DNA from: Prevotella sp. UBA2756
GTDB taxonomy: Bacteria > Bacteroidota > Bacteroidia > Bacteroidales > Bacteroidaceae
Reading direction: 5' to 3'
DNA length: 37,235 nucleotides
Assembly: GCA_002353205.1 (NCBI GenBank)
Contig: DEJE01000018.1
Span: 17,077 to 54,311 of the forward strand
Shown here: positions 1-7,665 of the stretch, one piece after another
Numbering within the stretch: the first letter of the stretch is position 1
Layout: every line of letters starts with the position of its first letter
Notes under the pieces: model-generated
Databases searched by the model: none
What the model was told of the DNA's origin: nothing
Seen by the model: the letters and a program-made list of their open reading frames with translations, nothing else
Made by a program: the position numbers and the translations under genes

Positions 1-2
1 CG

Positions 3-278
3 TTCCTCAACCACAGGGCAAGCTTGCGCACGGTCGCGACGCTCGACGAGGCGCGGACGCTCATCAGCCCCACGGCCGCCGACCGCAGTTTCGAGCACCA
101 GAGCCTCTACCTTGCCCTGCGCACCCTGCCGCCCAAAGAGCGGTCGGCCATCACGCTCTACTATCTCAGCGGCTACGACATCAAGGAGATTGCCGCCATC
201 ACCGATGCCTCGGAGGATGCCGTCAAGAAGCAGCTCTCGCGGGGCCGTGACAAACTGAAAGAAAGACTGAAGTTATGA
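3..278 (+). CDS. RNA polymerase sigma factor, ECF type (C-terminal part; 5' end outside window)
   Basis: The reading frame is open from the first bases of the window, so the gene starts upstream; the internal ATG at 24 is not taken as the start. The visible part ends in a sigma-70 region 4 helix-turn-helix that would read the -33 promoter element. Its signature runs from LPPKERSAITLYYLSGYD through IKEIAAITDASEDAVKKQL to SRGRDKLKERL. The spacing and the RxLSRGRDKLK-type end are typical of ECF sigma factors. The stop overlaps the ATG of the next gene (ATGA), so the two are probably translationally coupled. The next gene encodes a small membrane protein, as expected for a sigma/anti-sigma-like pair. 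Family assignment is firm; the regulon cannot be seen. Confidence 0.88.
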   Translation, partial: FLNHRASLRTVATLDEARTLISPTAADRSFEHQSLYLALRTLPPKERSAITLYYLSGYDIKEIAAITDASEDAVKKQLSRGRDKLKERLKL

Positions 279-706
279 CAAAAGATAAAGAACTCGAAAA
301 GCTGTTTCTCGCGCAGAAACCTACGTTTGACGACCAGGCCGACTTCATGGCCGCGCTCACCCGCCGCCTCGATGCCGTGGAGTATGTCCGACGGCATCAG
401 GAGGCCACGCTTCGCCGCTACAAACTGGCGATGGTCGCCGCCTTCGTCGTGGGTCTCGTCAGCGGAGCCGTCACCCTGACCTTCGTTCTGTCGATGCCTG
501 CCGACGTGCCCCTGTTCACCGTCCGCGCTCAGTCGGGCTTCCTGCTGTGGCTCGCCCAGAACTCCCGCCTCCTCTCGGCCACCGTCCTCGCCCTGCTGCT
601 GAGCTTCGGCACGATGAGCATCATCCGCAACGTCCACGACATCCTCCGCATGCGGCAATCCACAAGTTTGCGTCCATCATCCCGCCTTTCAGGTAATTTG
701 CTTTAA
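275..706 (+). CDS. small membrane protein coupled to the sigma factor (possible anti-sigma-like)
   Basis: This 143-residue protein is unrecognised at family level. It has a charged cytoplasmic-looking N-terminus (about residues 1-50, rich in Lys, Arg, Asp and Glu). Two hydrophobic segments follow, at about 52-75 (with MVAAFVVGLVSGAVTLTF) and 96-117 (with SATVLALLLSFGTMSII). The ATG overlaps the sigma-factor stop by four bases, so co-translation is likely. No zinc-binding anti-sigma HxxxCxxC motif is present, so an anti-sigma role is inferred from context only. The downstream 212 bases contain no gene. Confidence 0.7.
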   Translation: MTKDKELEKLFLAQKPTFDDQADFMAALTRRLDAVEYVRRHQEATLRRYKLAMVAAFVVGLVSGAVTLTFVLSMPADVPLFTVRAQSGFLLWLAQNSRLLSATVLALLLSFGTMSIIRNVHDILRMRQSTSLRPSSRLSGNLL

Positions 707-858
707 TTTGCAGCCCGTGCGCTTCGCGGACAGCGAGGTGGAGTGGGGGACAGGGTCTTTGCTTTTCGCATAAAAGGAGGGTAAATGGAAGAGAAACGGA
801 ATATTTATACCAAAAGCTAAGCTAGAAGAGACAAATAACGGTTTTTTTTACGAAAACA

Positions 859-890
859 TTTTGCCATATCAATTATATTTCAGACCTTTG
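859..890 (+). promoter_or_regulatory. candidate Bacteroidetes promoter for korA
   Basis: TTTTG at 859-863 and GACCTTTG at 883-890 are 19 bases apart. This resembles the Bacteroidetes -33 TTTG and -7 TAnnTTTG elements with one mismatch (G for T at the first -7 position). The korA ATG follows at 919. The rest of the 707-918 gap shows nothing else recognisable. Confidence 0.5.
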
Positions 891-918
891 CAAAAGTTTT
901 CAAATATTCAAAGACACT

Positions 919-2787
919 ATGGCAGAACAATTGGAAATCAAGGAGCTCGACCAGGTTGTGGTCCGCTTCTCGGGTGATTCCGGCGACGGCATGCAGCTGG
1001 CCGGAAACATCTTCTCTACGGTCAGCGCCACCGTGGGCAACGGTATCTCAACATTTCCCGACTATCCCGCCGACATCCGCGCCCCGCAAGGGTCGCTGAC
1101 GGGCGTCTCCGGCTTCCAGGTGCACATCGGAGCCGGCAAGGTGTACACGCCGGGTGACCTCTGCGACGTGCTCGTGGCGATGAACGCCGCGGCGCTGAAG
1201 ACGCAGCTGCGCTACGCCAAGCCGCAGGCCACGATCATCATCGACACCGACTCCTTCGGCCCCAACGACCTGAAGAAGGCGCAGTTTGAGACCGAGGACT
1301 ATCTGGGTGAGATGGGGATTGACCCCGACCGCGTCATCCAGTGCCCGCTGACCACGATGGTGAAAGAGTGCCTGGCCGACTCGGGACTGGACAACAAGGC
1401 CATCCTGAAGTGCCGCAACATGTTTGCGCTGGGTCTGGTCTGCTGGCTCTTCAACCGCGACCTGAGCCTCGTGGCCAACTTCCTTCGCGAGAAATTCGCC
1501 AAGAAACCGGCCATCGCCGAGAACAACATCAAGGTGGTGCAGGCCGGCTTCGACTACGGACACAACACCCACTCGTCTGTTCCTGCCACCTATCGCATAG
1601 AATCGAAGACGAAGGTGCCCGGCCGATACATGGACATCACGGGCAACAAAGCGACGGCCTACGGACTGATTGCTGCCGCCGAGAAGGCCGGTCTGCGACT
1701 GTTCCTCGGCTCATATCCCATCACTCCGGCCACCGACATCCTGCACGAGCTGTCGAAACACAAGTCGTGCGGCGTGATGACCGTGCAGTGCGAGGACGAG
1801 ATCTCGGGCTGCGCCAGTGCCATCGGTGCCGCCTTTGCCGGTGCCCTGGCCGCAACGAGCACGTCGGGACCGGGCGTCTGCCTGAAGTCGGAGGCCATGA
1901 ACCTGGCTGTCATCGACGAGCTGCCCCTGCTGCTCATCGACGTTCAGCGCGGCGGTCCCTCCACCGGTCTGCCCACGAAGAGCGAACAGACCGACCTGCT
2001 GCAGGCCCTCTACGGCCGCAACGGCGAGAGCCCGATGCCCGTCATCGCCGCCCTGAGCCCCACCGACTGCTTCGATGCCGTCTATGAGGCTGCGAAGATA
2101 GCACTGGAGCACCTCACGCCGGTCATCCTGCTCACCGATGCGTTCATCGCCAACGGCTCCGCTGCCTGGAAGCTGCCCACGATGGACGAGCTGCCCGCCA
2201 TCCGTCCGCACTACGCCACGCCTGAGATGAAGGGTCACTACACGCCCTACTTCCGCGACGAAGAGACGAAGGTGCGCTACTGGGCCATCCCCGGACAGGA
2301 AGGCTACACCCATATCCTCGGCGGACTGGAGAAGGACGGCAAGACAGGTGCCATCTCTACCGATCCCGAGAACCACAACCTGATGTGCCACCTGAGAGCG
2401 GAGAAAGTGGCGAAGATTCCCGTGCCCGACCTCGAAGTGTACGGCGACAAGGACGATGCCGACCTGCTCATCGTGGGCTTCGGCTCCACCTACGGCCATC
2501 TGGTGAGCGCCACCGACGAGCTGCGTGCCAAGGGCTACAAGGTGGCACAGGCTCAGTTCAAGTACATCAACCCGCTGCCGAAGAACACGGCCGAGGTGCT
2601 CATGAAGTACAAGAAGGTGGTGGTGGCCGAGCAGAACCTCGGTCAGCTGGCTGCCTACCTGCGCTCGAAAGTCGACGGCTTCACGCCCCTGCAGTATAAC
2701 GAGGTGAAAGGACAGCCGTTTGTGGTGAGCGAGATCGTGAACAAGTTAGCCCCCCTTGCATCCCCCGAGGGGGAAACAAGATCCTGA
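919..2787 (+). CDS. korA: 2-oxoglutarate:ferredoxin oxidoreductase, fused gamma-alpha subunit
   Basis: This is the large subunit of the CoA-dependent 2-oxoacid:ferredoxin oxidoreductase that interconverts 2-oxoglutarate and succinyl-CoA in the cytoplasm. Residues about 10-210 form the gamma domain, starting VVRFSGDSGDGMQLAGN. Residues about 240-600 form the pyrimidine-binding alpha domain, with GSYPITPATDILHEL, CEDEISGCASAIGAAFAG and the conserved QRGGPSTGLPTKSEQTDL. The 622-residue length fits the fused gamma-alpha form found in Bacteroidetes. The start follows a candidate promoter. The last dozen codons (LAPLASPEGETRS) are encoded by a C/G-rich inverted repeat and look like an acquired tail. 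The stop overlaps the DUF559 start by one base (TGATG). KorB follows after that gene. Preference for 2-oxoglutarate over other 2-oxoacids is inferred from the family. Confidence 0.93.
   Translation: MAEQLEIKELDQVVVRFSGDSGDGMQLAGNIFSTVSATVGNGISTFPDYPADIRAPQGSLTGVSGFQVHIGAGKVYTPGDLCDVLVAMNAAALKTQLRYAKPQATIIIDTDSFGPNDLKKAQFETEDYLGEMGIDPDRVIQCPLTTMVKECLADSGLDNKAILKCRNMFALGLVCWLFNRDLSLVANFLREKFAKKPAIAENNIKVVQAGFDYGHNTHSSVPATYRIESKTKVPGRYMDITGNKATAYGLIAAAEKAGLRLFLGSYPITPATDILHELSKHKSCGVMTVQCEDEISGCASAIGAAFAGALAATSTSGPGVCLKSEAMNLAVIDELPLLLIDVQRGGPSTGLPTKSEQTDLLQALYGRNGESPMPVIAALSPTDCFDAVYEAAKIALEHLTPVILLTDAFIANGSAAWKLPTMDELPAIRPHYATPEMKGHYTPYFRDEETKVRYWAIPGQEGYTHILGGLEKDGKTGAISTDPENHNLMCHLRAEKVAKIPVPDLEVYGDKDDADLLIVGFGSTYGHLVSATDELRAKGYKVAQAQFKYINPLPKNTAEVLMKYKKVVVAEQNLGQLAAYLRSKVDGFTPLQYNEVKGQPFVVSEIVNKLAPLASPEGETRS
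2750..2773 (+). repeat. left G/C-rich inverted repeat of the DUF559 cassette
   Basis: The 24 bases consist of six C, TTGCAT and the near-palindrome CCCCCGAGGGGG (2762-2773). The reverse complement of 3180-3203 matches it at 19 of 24 positions without gaps, including all 12 bases of CCCCCGAGGGGG. It is translated as the C-terminal end of KorA. Confidence 0.8.
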
Positions 2788-3155
2788 TGAGCTATGACTA
2801 TCAGACTGCAGATCCTGCCCTCTACCGAGAATTAAAAAAGTATGCAGCATGGAGCCGTAACCACCCAACCGAGGCCGAGAGCCTGCTGTGGAACTATCTT
2901 CGTTCCTGTGGATTGGGAGTGACATTCAAGCGGCAACACATTATCGGAGATTTTATCGTAGACTTTGTCTGTCTTGATAGAAAACTGGTAATAGAACTCG
3001 ACGGCGGATATCATTCACTGCCGGAACAAGCCATCAGTGATGAACAACGCTCCGAATGGCTTAAGAGCAATGGATTCCAAGTCATACGCTTTACGAATAG
3101 TGAGCTTTTCAACAATATCAACCAAGTATTAGAAAACATAAAGGAGTATTTATGA
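2787..3155 (+). CDS. DUF559 endonuclease-like protein (Vsr/PD-(D/E)XK fold) inserted between korA and korB
   Basis: The 122-residue protein matches the DUF559 family, which is related to very-short-patch-repair endonucleases. Visible signatures are PTEAESLLWNYLR (about 27-39), FKRQHIIGDFIVDFVC (about 47-62), the metal-site-like VIELDGGYH (about 68-76) and a C-terminal GFQVIRFTNSEL. Aspartates in GDFIVDF and the E-x-D of IELD are candidate catalytic residues. It has no part in KorAB chemistry that I know of. It is fused into the operon by a TGATG junction at its start and an ATGA junction at its stop. Composition differs sharply from the neighbours: two hand-counted 60-base lines (2941-3000 and 3061-3120) are each 35% GC, against roughly 60% or more in korA and korB. 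It is flanked by inverted repeats at 2750-2773 and 3180-3203. Transfer into the operon is inferred. Confidence 0.88.
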   Translation: MSYDYQTADPALYRELKKYAAWSRNHPTEAESLLWNYLRSCGLGVTFKRQHIIGDFIVDFVCLDRKLVIELDGGYHSLPEQAISDEQRSEWLKSNGFQVIRFTNSELFNNINQVLENIKEYL

Positions 3156-4207
3156 ACACTATATCACAAACAAATGTAGCCCCCTCGGGGGCAGAAGGAG
3201 GGGCCAGCTACTCGCCTAATGATTATAAAAAGGGACAACCGCGGTGGTGTCCCGGATGCGGCGACCACTTCTTCCTCGCATCGCTCCACAAGGCCATGGC
3301 CGAGGTCGGCGTGGCTCCACACCAGATGGCTGTCATCAGCGGTATCGGATGCAGCAGCCGTCTGCCCTACTATGTCAACACCTACGCCATGCAGACCATC
3401 CACGGACGCGCCGCTGCCATCGCTACCGGCGCGAAGGTGGTCAACCCGGAGCTCTGCATCTGGCAGGTGAGCGGCGACGGCGACGGTCTGGCCATCGGCG
3501 GCAACCACTTCATCCACGCCATGCGCCGCAACATCGACCTGAACATGATCCTGCTGAACAACCGCATCTACGGTCTGACCAAGGGACAGTATTCGCCGAC
3601 GTCGCCCCGCGGCTTCGTCTCGAAGTCGAGTCCCTACGGCACGGTGGAGGATCCGTTCCGTCCGGCAGAGCTCTGCTTCGGCGCCCGCGGCAAGTTCTTC
3701 GCCCGCTCGGTGGCCACCGACAGCGCCGAGACGGTGAACATCCTGAAGGCTGCCTACCAGCACAAGGGTGCCGCCGTGTGCGAGATCCTGCAGAACTGCG
3801 TCATCTTCAACGACGGTTGCCATGAGTCGGTCTACAACAAGGAGGGCCGCAAGAAGAACGCCATCTACGTTCGCCACGGCGAAAAGCTGGTGTTCGGCGA
3901 GAACAATGAGTACGGACTGGTGCAGGAAGGCTTCGGCCTGAAGGTCGTTACCATCGGTCAGGACGGCTATACGCTCGACGACGTGCTGGTACACGACGCT
4001 CACTGCGAGGACAACACGCTGCAGCTGAAGCTCGCCATGATGTCGAACGAGGACGGTTTCCCCGTCGCTCTCGGTGTGATCCGCGACGTTGAGGCTCCCA
4101 CCTACGACCAGGCTGTGCACCAGCAGATAGAGGAAGTGTCGGGCAAGAAGAAGTATCACAACTTCATGGAACTGCTCGAGACGAACGATATCTGGGAGGT
4201 GAAATAG
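3152..4207 (+). CDS. korB: 2-oxoglutarate:ferredoxin oxidoreductase, beta subunit
   Basis: This is the thiamine-diphosphate-binding beta subunit that partners KorA. The core starts at DYKKGQPRWCPGCGDHFF. The cofactor region includes SGIGCSSRLPYYVNTYAM, the GDG Mg/TPP motif in WQVSGDGDGLAIGGNHF, and NNRIYGLTKGQYSPTSP. The 351-residue length is usual apart from the N-terminus. The first 20 or so residues (with NVAPSGAEGGAS) are unlike the family and are encoded by the right inverted repeat of the DUF559 cassette; the ancestral start was probably near SYSPNDYKKGQ. The ATG overlaps the DUF559 stop (ATGA), so translation appears to depend on the inserted gene. Confidence 0.93.
   Translation: MNTISQTNVAPSGAEGGASYSPNDYKKGQPRWCPGCGDHFFLASLHKAMAEVGVAPHQMAVISGIGCSSRLPYYVNTYAMQTIHGRAAAIATGAKVVNPELCIWQVSGDGDGLAIGGNHFIHAMRRNIDLNMILLNNRIYGLTKGQYSPTSPRGFVSKSSPYGTVEDPFRPAELCFGARGKFFARSVATDSAETVNILKAAYQHKGAAVCEILQNCVIFNDGCHESVYNKEGRKKNAIYVRHGEKLVFGENNEYGLVQEGFGLKVVTIGQDGYTLDDVLVHDAHCEDNTLQLKLAMMSNEDGFPVALGVIRDVEAPTYDQAVHQQIEEVSGKKKYHNFMELLETNDIWEVK
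3180..3203 (+). repeat. right G/C-rich inverted repeat of the DUF559 cassette
   Basis: CCCCCTCGGGGG (3180-3191) followed by CAGAAGGAGGGG is the inverted partner of 2750-2773. It lies inside the korB reading frame, about nine codons after its start, and encodes the atypical APSGAEGG stretch. Confidence 0.8.
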
Positions 4208-4222
4208 TTCAAGTTAGGCTTT

Positions 4223-4933
4223 TCAGATATCATCCTGCTCGAAGTAGCGGTAATCGTGTAGCACGGTGAAGAGGAAACGCTCGTCGTCCTTGTTCGATTC
4301 GACGGCGAGCACCTGCTTCACTTTCTGTGCCAGCTGCGCCATGCGCTCGCCGCGCATCGGCGTATCGGGGTCCAGCGTGCGCTCGATGACCGCTACTTGT
4401 TCTTCTGTGAGGTCGACCACCTGCGGGAACGTGGGTTTGTAGTCGGCCGTCAGGTAGGAATACTCGTCGAGACTGACGGCCAGTGCGTGGTACTGCCGCT
4501 CCTTGATGACCATCGTGGCGGCCGCCATGTCGCCGAAGCGCTGCGTGCGGCGGCTCAGCAGCATGGGCAGCAAGGCCAGTCCGGTACCTTCGACGAGCAT
4601 GAAGAGCCAGCGCATGACAAACGCTCCGATGCCGGGCGTGGAGCCGTCGGCCTTCACCACGCGCAGCCCCAGCACCATCTTTCCCAGGCTGCGGCCGCCG
4701 TTGAAGGTCTCCCACAGCACGTCGTAGGCCAGCACGGGCACGTAGGAGAGGATGGCGAAGACCACCCCCCAGTTGCTGCTGATGTTGAGCCTTGTTATAA
4801 GAAAGGTGTTGGCGTAAAGGTAGACCACCATCACCACATAGTCGATGAAGCGGGCAAGGAAGCGGTCCCACACGTTGGCCGGCGTCTGGTTGATGCGCAC
4901 ATATTGCCCCGTAATAATAGAAGAATCGGACAT
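4223..4933 (-). CDS. RDD family membrane protein
   Basis: This 236-residue protein contains an RDD domain. The N-terminal family motif appears as WDRFLARFIDYVVMVV (about 22-37). Hydrophobic segments lie at about 30-48, 54-72 and 105-125. The conserved NGGRSLGKMVLGLRVV loop links the second and third. The C-terminal 90 residues are soluble and charged (cytoplasmic). RDD proteins are of uncertain function, and some have been linked to ion transport. It diverges from the SpoIIM-DUF58 cluster with overlapping promoters, and RDD genes often sit beside that cluster, so a shared envelope role is plausible. A second open frame on this strand is a shadow. Confidence 0.85.
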   Translation of the reverse strand: MSDSSIITGQYVRINQTPANVWDRFLARFIDYVVMVVYLYANTFLITRLNISSNWGVVFAILSYVPVLAYDVLWETFNGGRSLGKMVLGLRVVKADGSTPGIGAFVMRWLFMLVEGTGLALLPMLLSRRTQRFGDMAAATMVIKERQYHALAVSLDEYSYLTADYKPTFPQVVDLTEEQVAVIERTLDPDTPMRGERMAQLAQKVKQVLAVESNKDDERFLFTVLHDYRYFEQDDI

Positions 4934-4946
4934 TTTTCGCTATTTT

Positions 4947-4978
4947 GCTTGCAAAATTAAGATATTCTTCCTACTTTT
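4947..4978 (+). promoter_or_regulatory. candidate promoter for the SpoIIM-DUF58 cluster, overlapping the divergent one
   Basis: CTTG at 4947-4950 and TACTTTTG at 4971-4978 are 20 bases apart. Each -7 element touches or overlaps the -33 element of the opposite promoter, so both promoters occupy the same 36 bases. Confidence 0.6.
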
Positions 4979-4982
4979 GCAA
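4951..4982 (-). promoter_or_regulatory. candidate promoter for the RDD gene
   Basis: Read on the minus strand, a TTTG element (complement of 4979-4982) lies 20 bases before TAATTTTG (complement of 4951-4958). This matches the -33/-7 pattern. The RDD ATG at 4933 would leave a very short leader. Confidence 0.6.
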
Positions 4983-5021
4983 ACTTAACAGATGTTTTCT
5001 TACCGAAGAAAACGCAGTGAC

Positions 5022-6023
5022 ATGAAGGAAGTCAGTTTTATCAGACGGAACATAGACAAGTGGAAAGCCATGGAGGACACGGTAGACAACGCCTACAGCG
5101 TGAGTCCCGACGTGCTCGCCGACGCTTACCAAGAGTTGACGGCCGACCTGGCTTTCTCGCAGACACACTTCCCCGAGGCGCGCATCACGGCCTACCTGAA
5201 CAACTTGGCCTCGGCTCTTCACAACGAAATCTATCGCAACAAGCGCGAGAAACGGTCGCGCATCATCACCTTCTGGACACGCGAGGTGCCGCTCACCATG
5301 TGGGAGGCGCGCCGTCTGCTGCTGGCCTCGTTCCTCATCTTCGTCGTCAGCGTGGTCATCGGCGCCGTCTCGACGCTGGGCGATGCCGAATTTCCGCGGC
5401 TCATCATGGGCGACGGCTACGTCGACATGACGCTCGAAAACATTGAGAAAGGGGAACCGATGGGCGTCTACGGCAGCGAAGCGGAGTCGCCGATGTTCTT
5501 CCGGATTACGCTGAACAACATCATGGTGTCGTTCCGTTGTTTCGTGGCAGGACTGCTGACATCGTTCATGACGGGCTTCATCCTCATGCAGAACGGCATC
5601 ATGGTGGGCGCCTTCCAGGCTTTCTGCTATCAGCACGGACTGCTCTGGGAGTCGTCGCTGGCCATCTGGCTGCACGGAACGATTGAAATATCGTCCATTG
5701 TGGTGGCAGGAGCAGCCGGTCTGTCGCTTGGCAACGGGTGGCTGATGCCCGGAACATACAGTCGGCTGGAGTCGTTCCGTCGCGGAGCCGTGCGCGGAAT
5801 GAAGATTGTGGTGGGCACGGTGCCGCTGTTCATTATCGCCGGATTCATCGAGAGTTTCGTCACCCGTCACACCGACCTGCCCGACGTGGTGCGCCTGGGC
5901 ATCATCGTGCTGTCGCTCATCTTCGTCGTGGGCTACTTCGTTGTGCTGCCGTGGCGCCTTTATGGAAGAAAGGAAACTATTTCAGATCATGGAAATCAAG
6001 AGAATAGAGAAACCGAAAATTGA
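5022..6023 (+). CDS. stage II sporulation protein M (SpoIIM) family membrane protein
   Basis: This integral membrane protein belongs to the SpoIIM/DUF95 family. Non-sporulating bacteria carry such proteins next to MoxR ATPases. I chose the ATG at 5022 (MKEVSFIRRNIDKWKAME) over the one at 4992 because family members begin in this way; the product is then 333 residues. A soluble N-terminus (about 1-95) is followed by hydrophobic segments near 100-120, 180-205, 215-235, 270-290 and 300-320. The family hallmark appears as WLHGTIEISSIVVAGAAGL. The 3' end overlaps the next gene by 35 bases. Function in Bacteroidetes is not established. Confidence 0.88.
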   Translation: MKEVSFIRRNIDKWKAMEDTVDNAYSVSPDVLADAYQELTADLAFSQTHFPEARITAYLNNLASALHNEIYRNKREKRSRIITFWTREVPLTMWEARRLLLASFLIFVVSVVIGAVSTLGDAEFPRLIMGDGYVDMTLENIEKGEPMGVYGSEAESPMFFRITLNNIMVSFRCFVAGLLTSFMTGFILMQNGIMVGAFQAFCYQHGLLWESSLAIWLHGTIEISSIVVAGAAGLSLGNGWLMPGTYSRLESFRRGAVRGMKIVVGTVPLFIIAGFIESFVTRHTDLPDVVRLGIIVLSLIFVVGYFVVLPWRLYGRKETISDHGNQENRETEN

Positions 6024-6930
6024 GTTCTACAAGCGTCGCACCTTCAGCGAGAAGGTGACGGCCACGTTCGACTTCGTTCGCGAGAATTGGCGAACAGTCT
6101 TCAAGTACGTGACCTATTTCGTCCTGCCGCTGTGTCTGCTGCAGGCTGTCAACGACTCCTTCATGGGCGGCTACGTCGACGGTTTCATCAATGCAATGGG
6201 CGGAGAAACAGACTTGCCGCCGGGTCTGGGCATAATGGGCGCAGGCTACGCTGGGATTATCTTCTGTACGCTGGTGGGCGACGTGCTGGTGAGCGGGCTG
6301 ACGGCCACGCTGATGATGCTCTACAACGAGCGTCGGGACCGCTTACAGGGTATCGAATACAATGACTTGAAGCCTCTCGTGTGGCGCAATGTAGGACGAA
6401 TGGCGGTGGTGATGCTCGTCTCGGTGCTCTTCAGCGTGGTCGCCATAGGCGTAATCATCCTACTCACCATGCTCAGTCCATACTCGCTCATTGCCACGCT
6501 GCCTGCAGGCATTGCCCTCCTGATACCGTTTACACTCGTTTCGCCCGTCTATGCCTACGAACGGGTGGGCATCTGGCAGGCCGTGGCGAAGGGATACCGA
6601 CTGGGGTTTGCCTCATGGTGGGGCGTGCTGGGCTTTATCATTCTGCTGTCGATCATCGTGAACATCATCACTTCGGTTGCCGGCATTCCGTTCTACATCC
6701 TGATGATGGTGAAAATGGTGCTCGGCATGGATGGCAATGCTCCAGCTTCGCCACTGCTGACCATCGGCAACTATCTCAGCTCCGCCTTCCTTTTTTACTT
6801 TTCCTACATCGCCATGGCCCTGATGTTCATCGGTCTCTCCTATCTCTACAGCCACATGGCCGAGAAAGTGGACGGCGTCACCGTGGACCAGGGGATTGAG
6901 GAGTTTGAAACGCTGAATACTGAGAGTTGA
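5989..6930 (+). CDS. multi-pass membrane protein of the SpoIIM-MoxR cluster
   Basis: The 313-residue protein starts MEIKRIEKPKIEFYKRR if the ATG at 5989 is used. An in-frame ATG at 5962 is possible. Anything further upstream would read deep into the SpoIIM gene and has the composition of a shadow frame. It has a short positively charged N-terminus and about six hydrophobic segments (roughly 36-55, 85-105, 133-155, 160-180, 205-230, 255-285). No catalytic motif was recognised. Its conserved position between SpoIIM and DUF4129 genes suggests it is a membrane component of the same system; this is inference. Confidence 0.8.
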   Translation: MEIKRIEKPKIEFYKRRTFSEKVTATFDFVRENWRTVFKYVTYFVLPLCLLQAVNDSFMGGYVDGFINAMGGETDLPPGLGIMGAGYAGIIFCTLVGDVLVSGLTATLMMLYNERRDRLQGIEYNDLKPLVWRNVGRMAVVMLVSVLFSVVAIGVIILLTMLSPYSLIATLPAGIALLIPFTLVSPVYAYERVGIWQAVAKGYRLGFASWWGVLGFIILLSIIVNIITSVAGIPFYILMMVKMVLGMDGNAPASPLLTIGNYLSSAFLFYFSYIAMALMFIGLSYLYSHMAEKVDGVTVDQGIEEFETLNTES

Positions 6931-6954
6931 GAGCTCATAGCGAGAGCCTTCACA

Positions 6955-6972
6955 ACTCAGAAACTTCTGAGT
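6955..6972 (+). other. hairpin between two cluster genes
   Basis: ACTCAGAA, AC, TTCTGAGT form a perfect 8-base stem with a minimal loop in the 57-base gap before the DUF4129 gene. There is no T-tract after it, so an RNA processing or stability role is more likely than termination. Role inferred only. Confidence 0.45.
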
Positions 6973-6987
6973 CAATAGGATTTATAA

Positions 6988-7665
6988 ATGACAACAGATA
7001 CTCTTTCACTCGACACAGCAAGTGTAGCCCAGTGGCAGCAGATGTCCGACTATGACTATAGCCGCGACCTCATCGCCAGCGACGAGAGCCTGCTCGAATG
7101 GATTCTCGGACTGCTGGACGAGGCACTGCGTTTTGTCTTCGGTGGCGTCATCAACGAAGACACTGGCGTCATAGTGAAAGTTGTCTGCGTGCTGGCAACG
7201 CTGGCATTGCTTACATGGATTATCTACAAACTGCAGCCGCAGCTCTTCCGCGGCAGCGGAAAGGAAGCTTCGGAATACGAAACGGAGGAAGACACCATCT
7301 ACGGCATCGACTTCCAACAGCGCATTGACGAGGCCATGATGCAGCAGAACTACCGCGAGGCCGTGCGCCTGAACTACCTGCACACGCTGAAGATGTTGAG
7401 CGATGCGGGGCGCATAGAGTGGCAACTCTACAAGACGCCGTCGCAATATACGCGCGAATACCCGACCGACGTGTTCCGACAGCTTACCAACCTCTTCCTC
7501 CTCATCCGCTATGGCAACCGCGAGGCAGGACAGGAACAGGCCGACCAAGCTGCCACACTGAAGCAGACGGTGGCCGCGGCATTCCGCCAAGAAGGAGATG
7601 AACCTCGTCCAGTAAACTGCAACACTGTTGCAGTCACAACAGATCAGGAAGGAGGTGAGCCATGA
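6988..7665 (+). CDS. DUF4129 domain protein
   Basis: The 225-residue protein has one clear membrane segment at about 62-81 (VVCVLATLALLTWIIY). The C-terminal cytoplasmic part contains the DUF4129 signature, roughly REAVRLNYLHTLKMLSDAG then IEWQLYKTPSQYTREY. DUF4129 proteins recur with MoxR ATPases and DUF58 proteins; their biochemical role is unknown. The stop overlaps the next ATG (ATGA). An unusually strong Shine-Dalgarno sequence sits in its last codons. Confidence 0.85.
   Translation: MTTDTLSLDTASVAQWQQMSDYDYSRDLIASDESLLEWILGLLDEALRFVFGGVINEDTGVIVKVVCVLATLALLTWIIYKLQPQLFRGSGKEASEYETEEDTIYGIDFQQRIDEAMMQQNYREAVRLNYLHTLKMLSDAGRIEWQLYKTPSQYTREYPTDVFRQLTNLFLLIRYGNREAGQEQADQAATLKQTVAAAFRQEGDEPRPVNCNTVAVTTDQEGGEP
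7650..7658 (+). promoter_or_regulatory. full-consensus Shine-Dalgarno site for the DUF4350 gene
   Basis: AGGAGGTGA is fully complementary to the usual 16S rRNA 3' end and lies just before the ATG at 7662. Such sites are rare in Bacteroidetes. It supports the choice of 7662 as the start. Confidence 0.6.

Noticed and set aside
4992..5021. Upstream start for the SpoIIM-like gene
   Set aside because: The extra ten residues (MFSYRRKRSD) are unlike family starts, and the predicted promoter lies only about 14 bases before this ATG.
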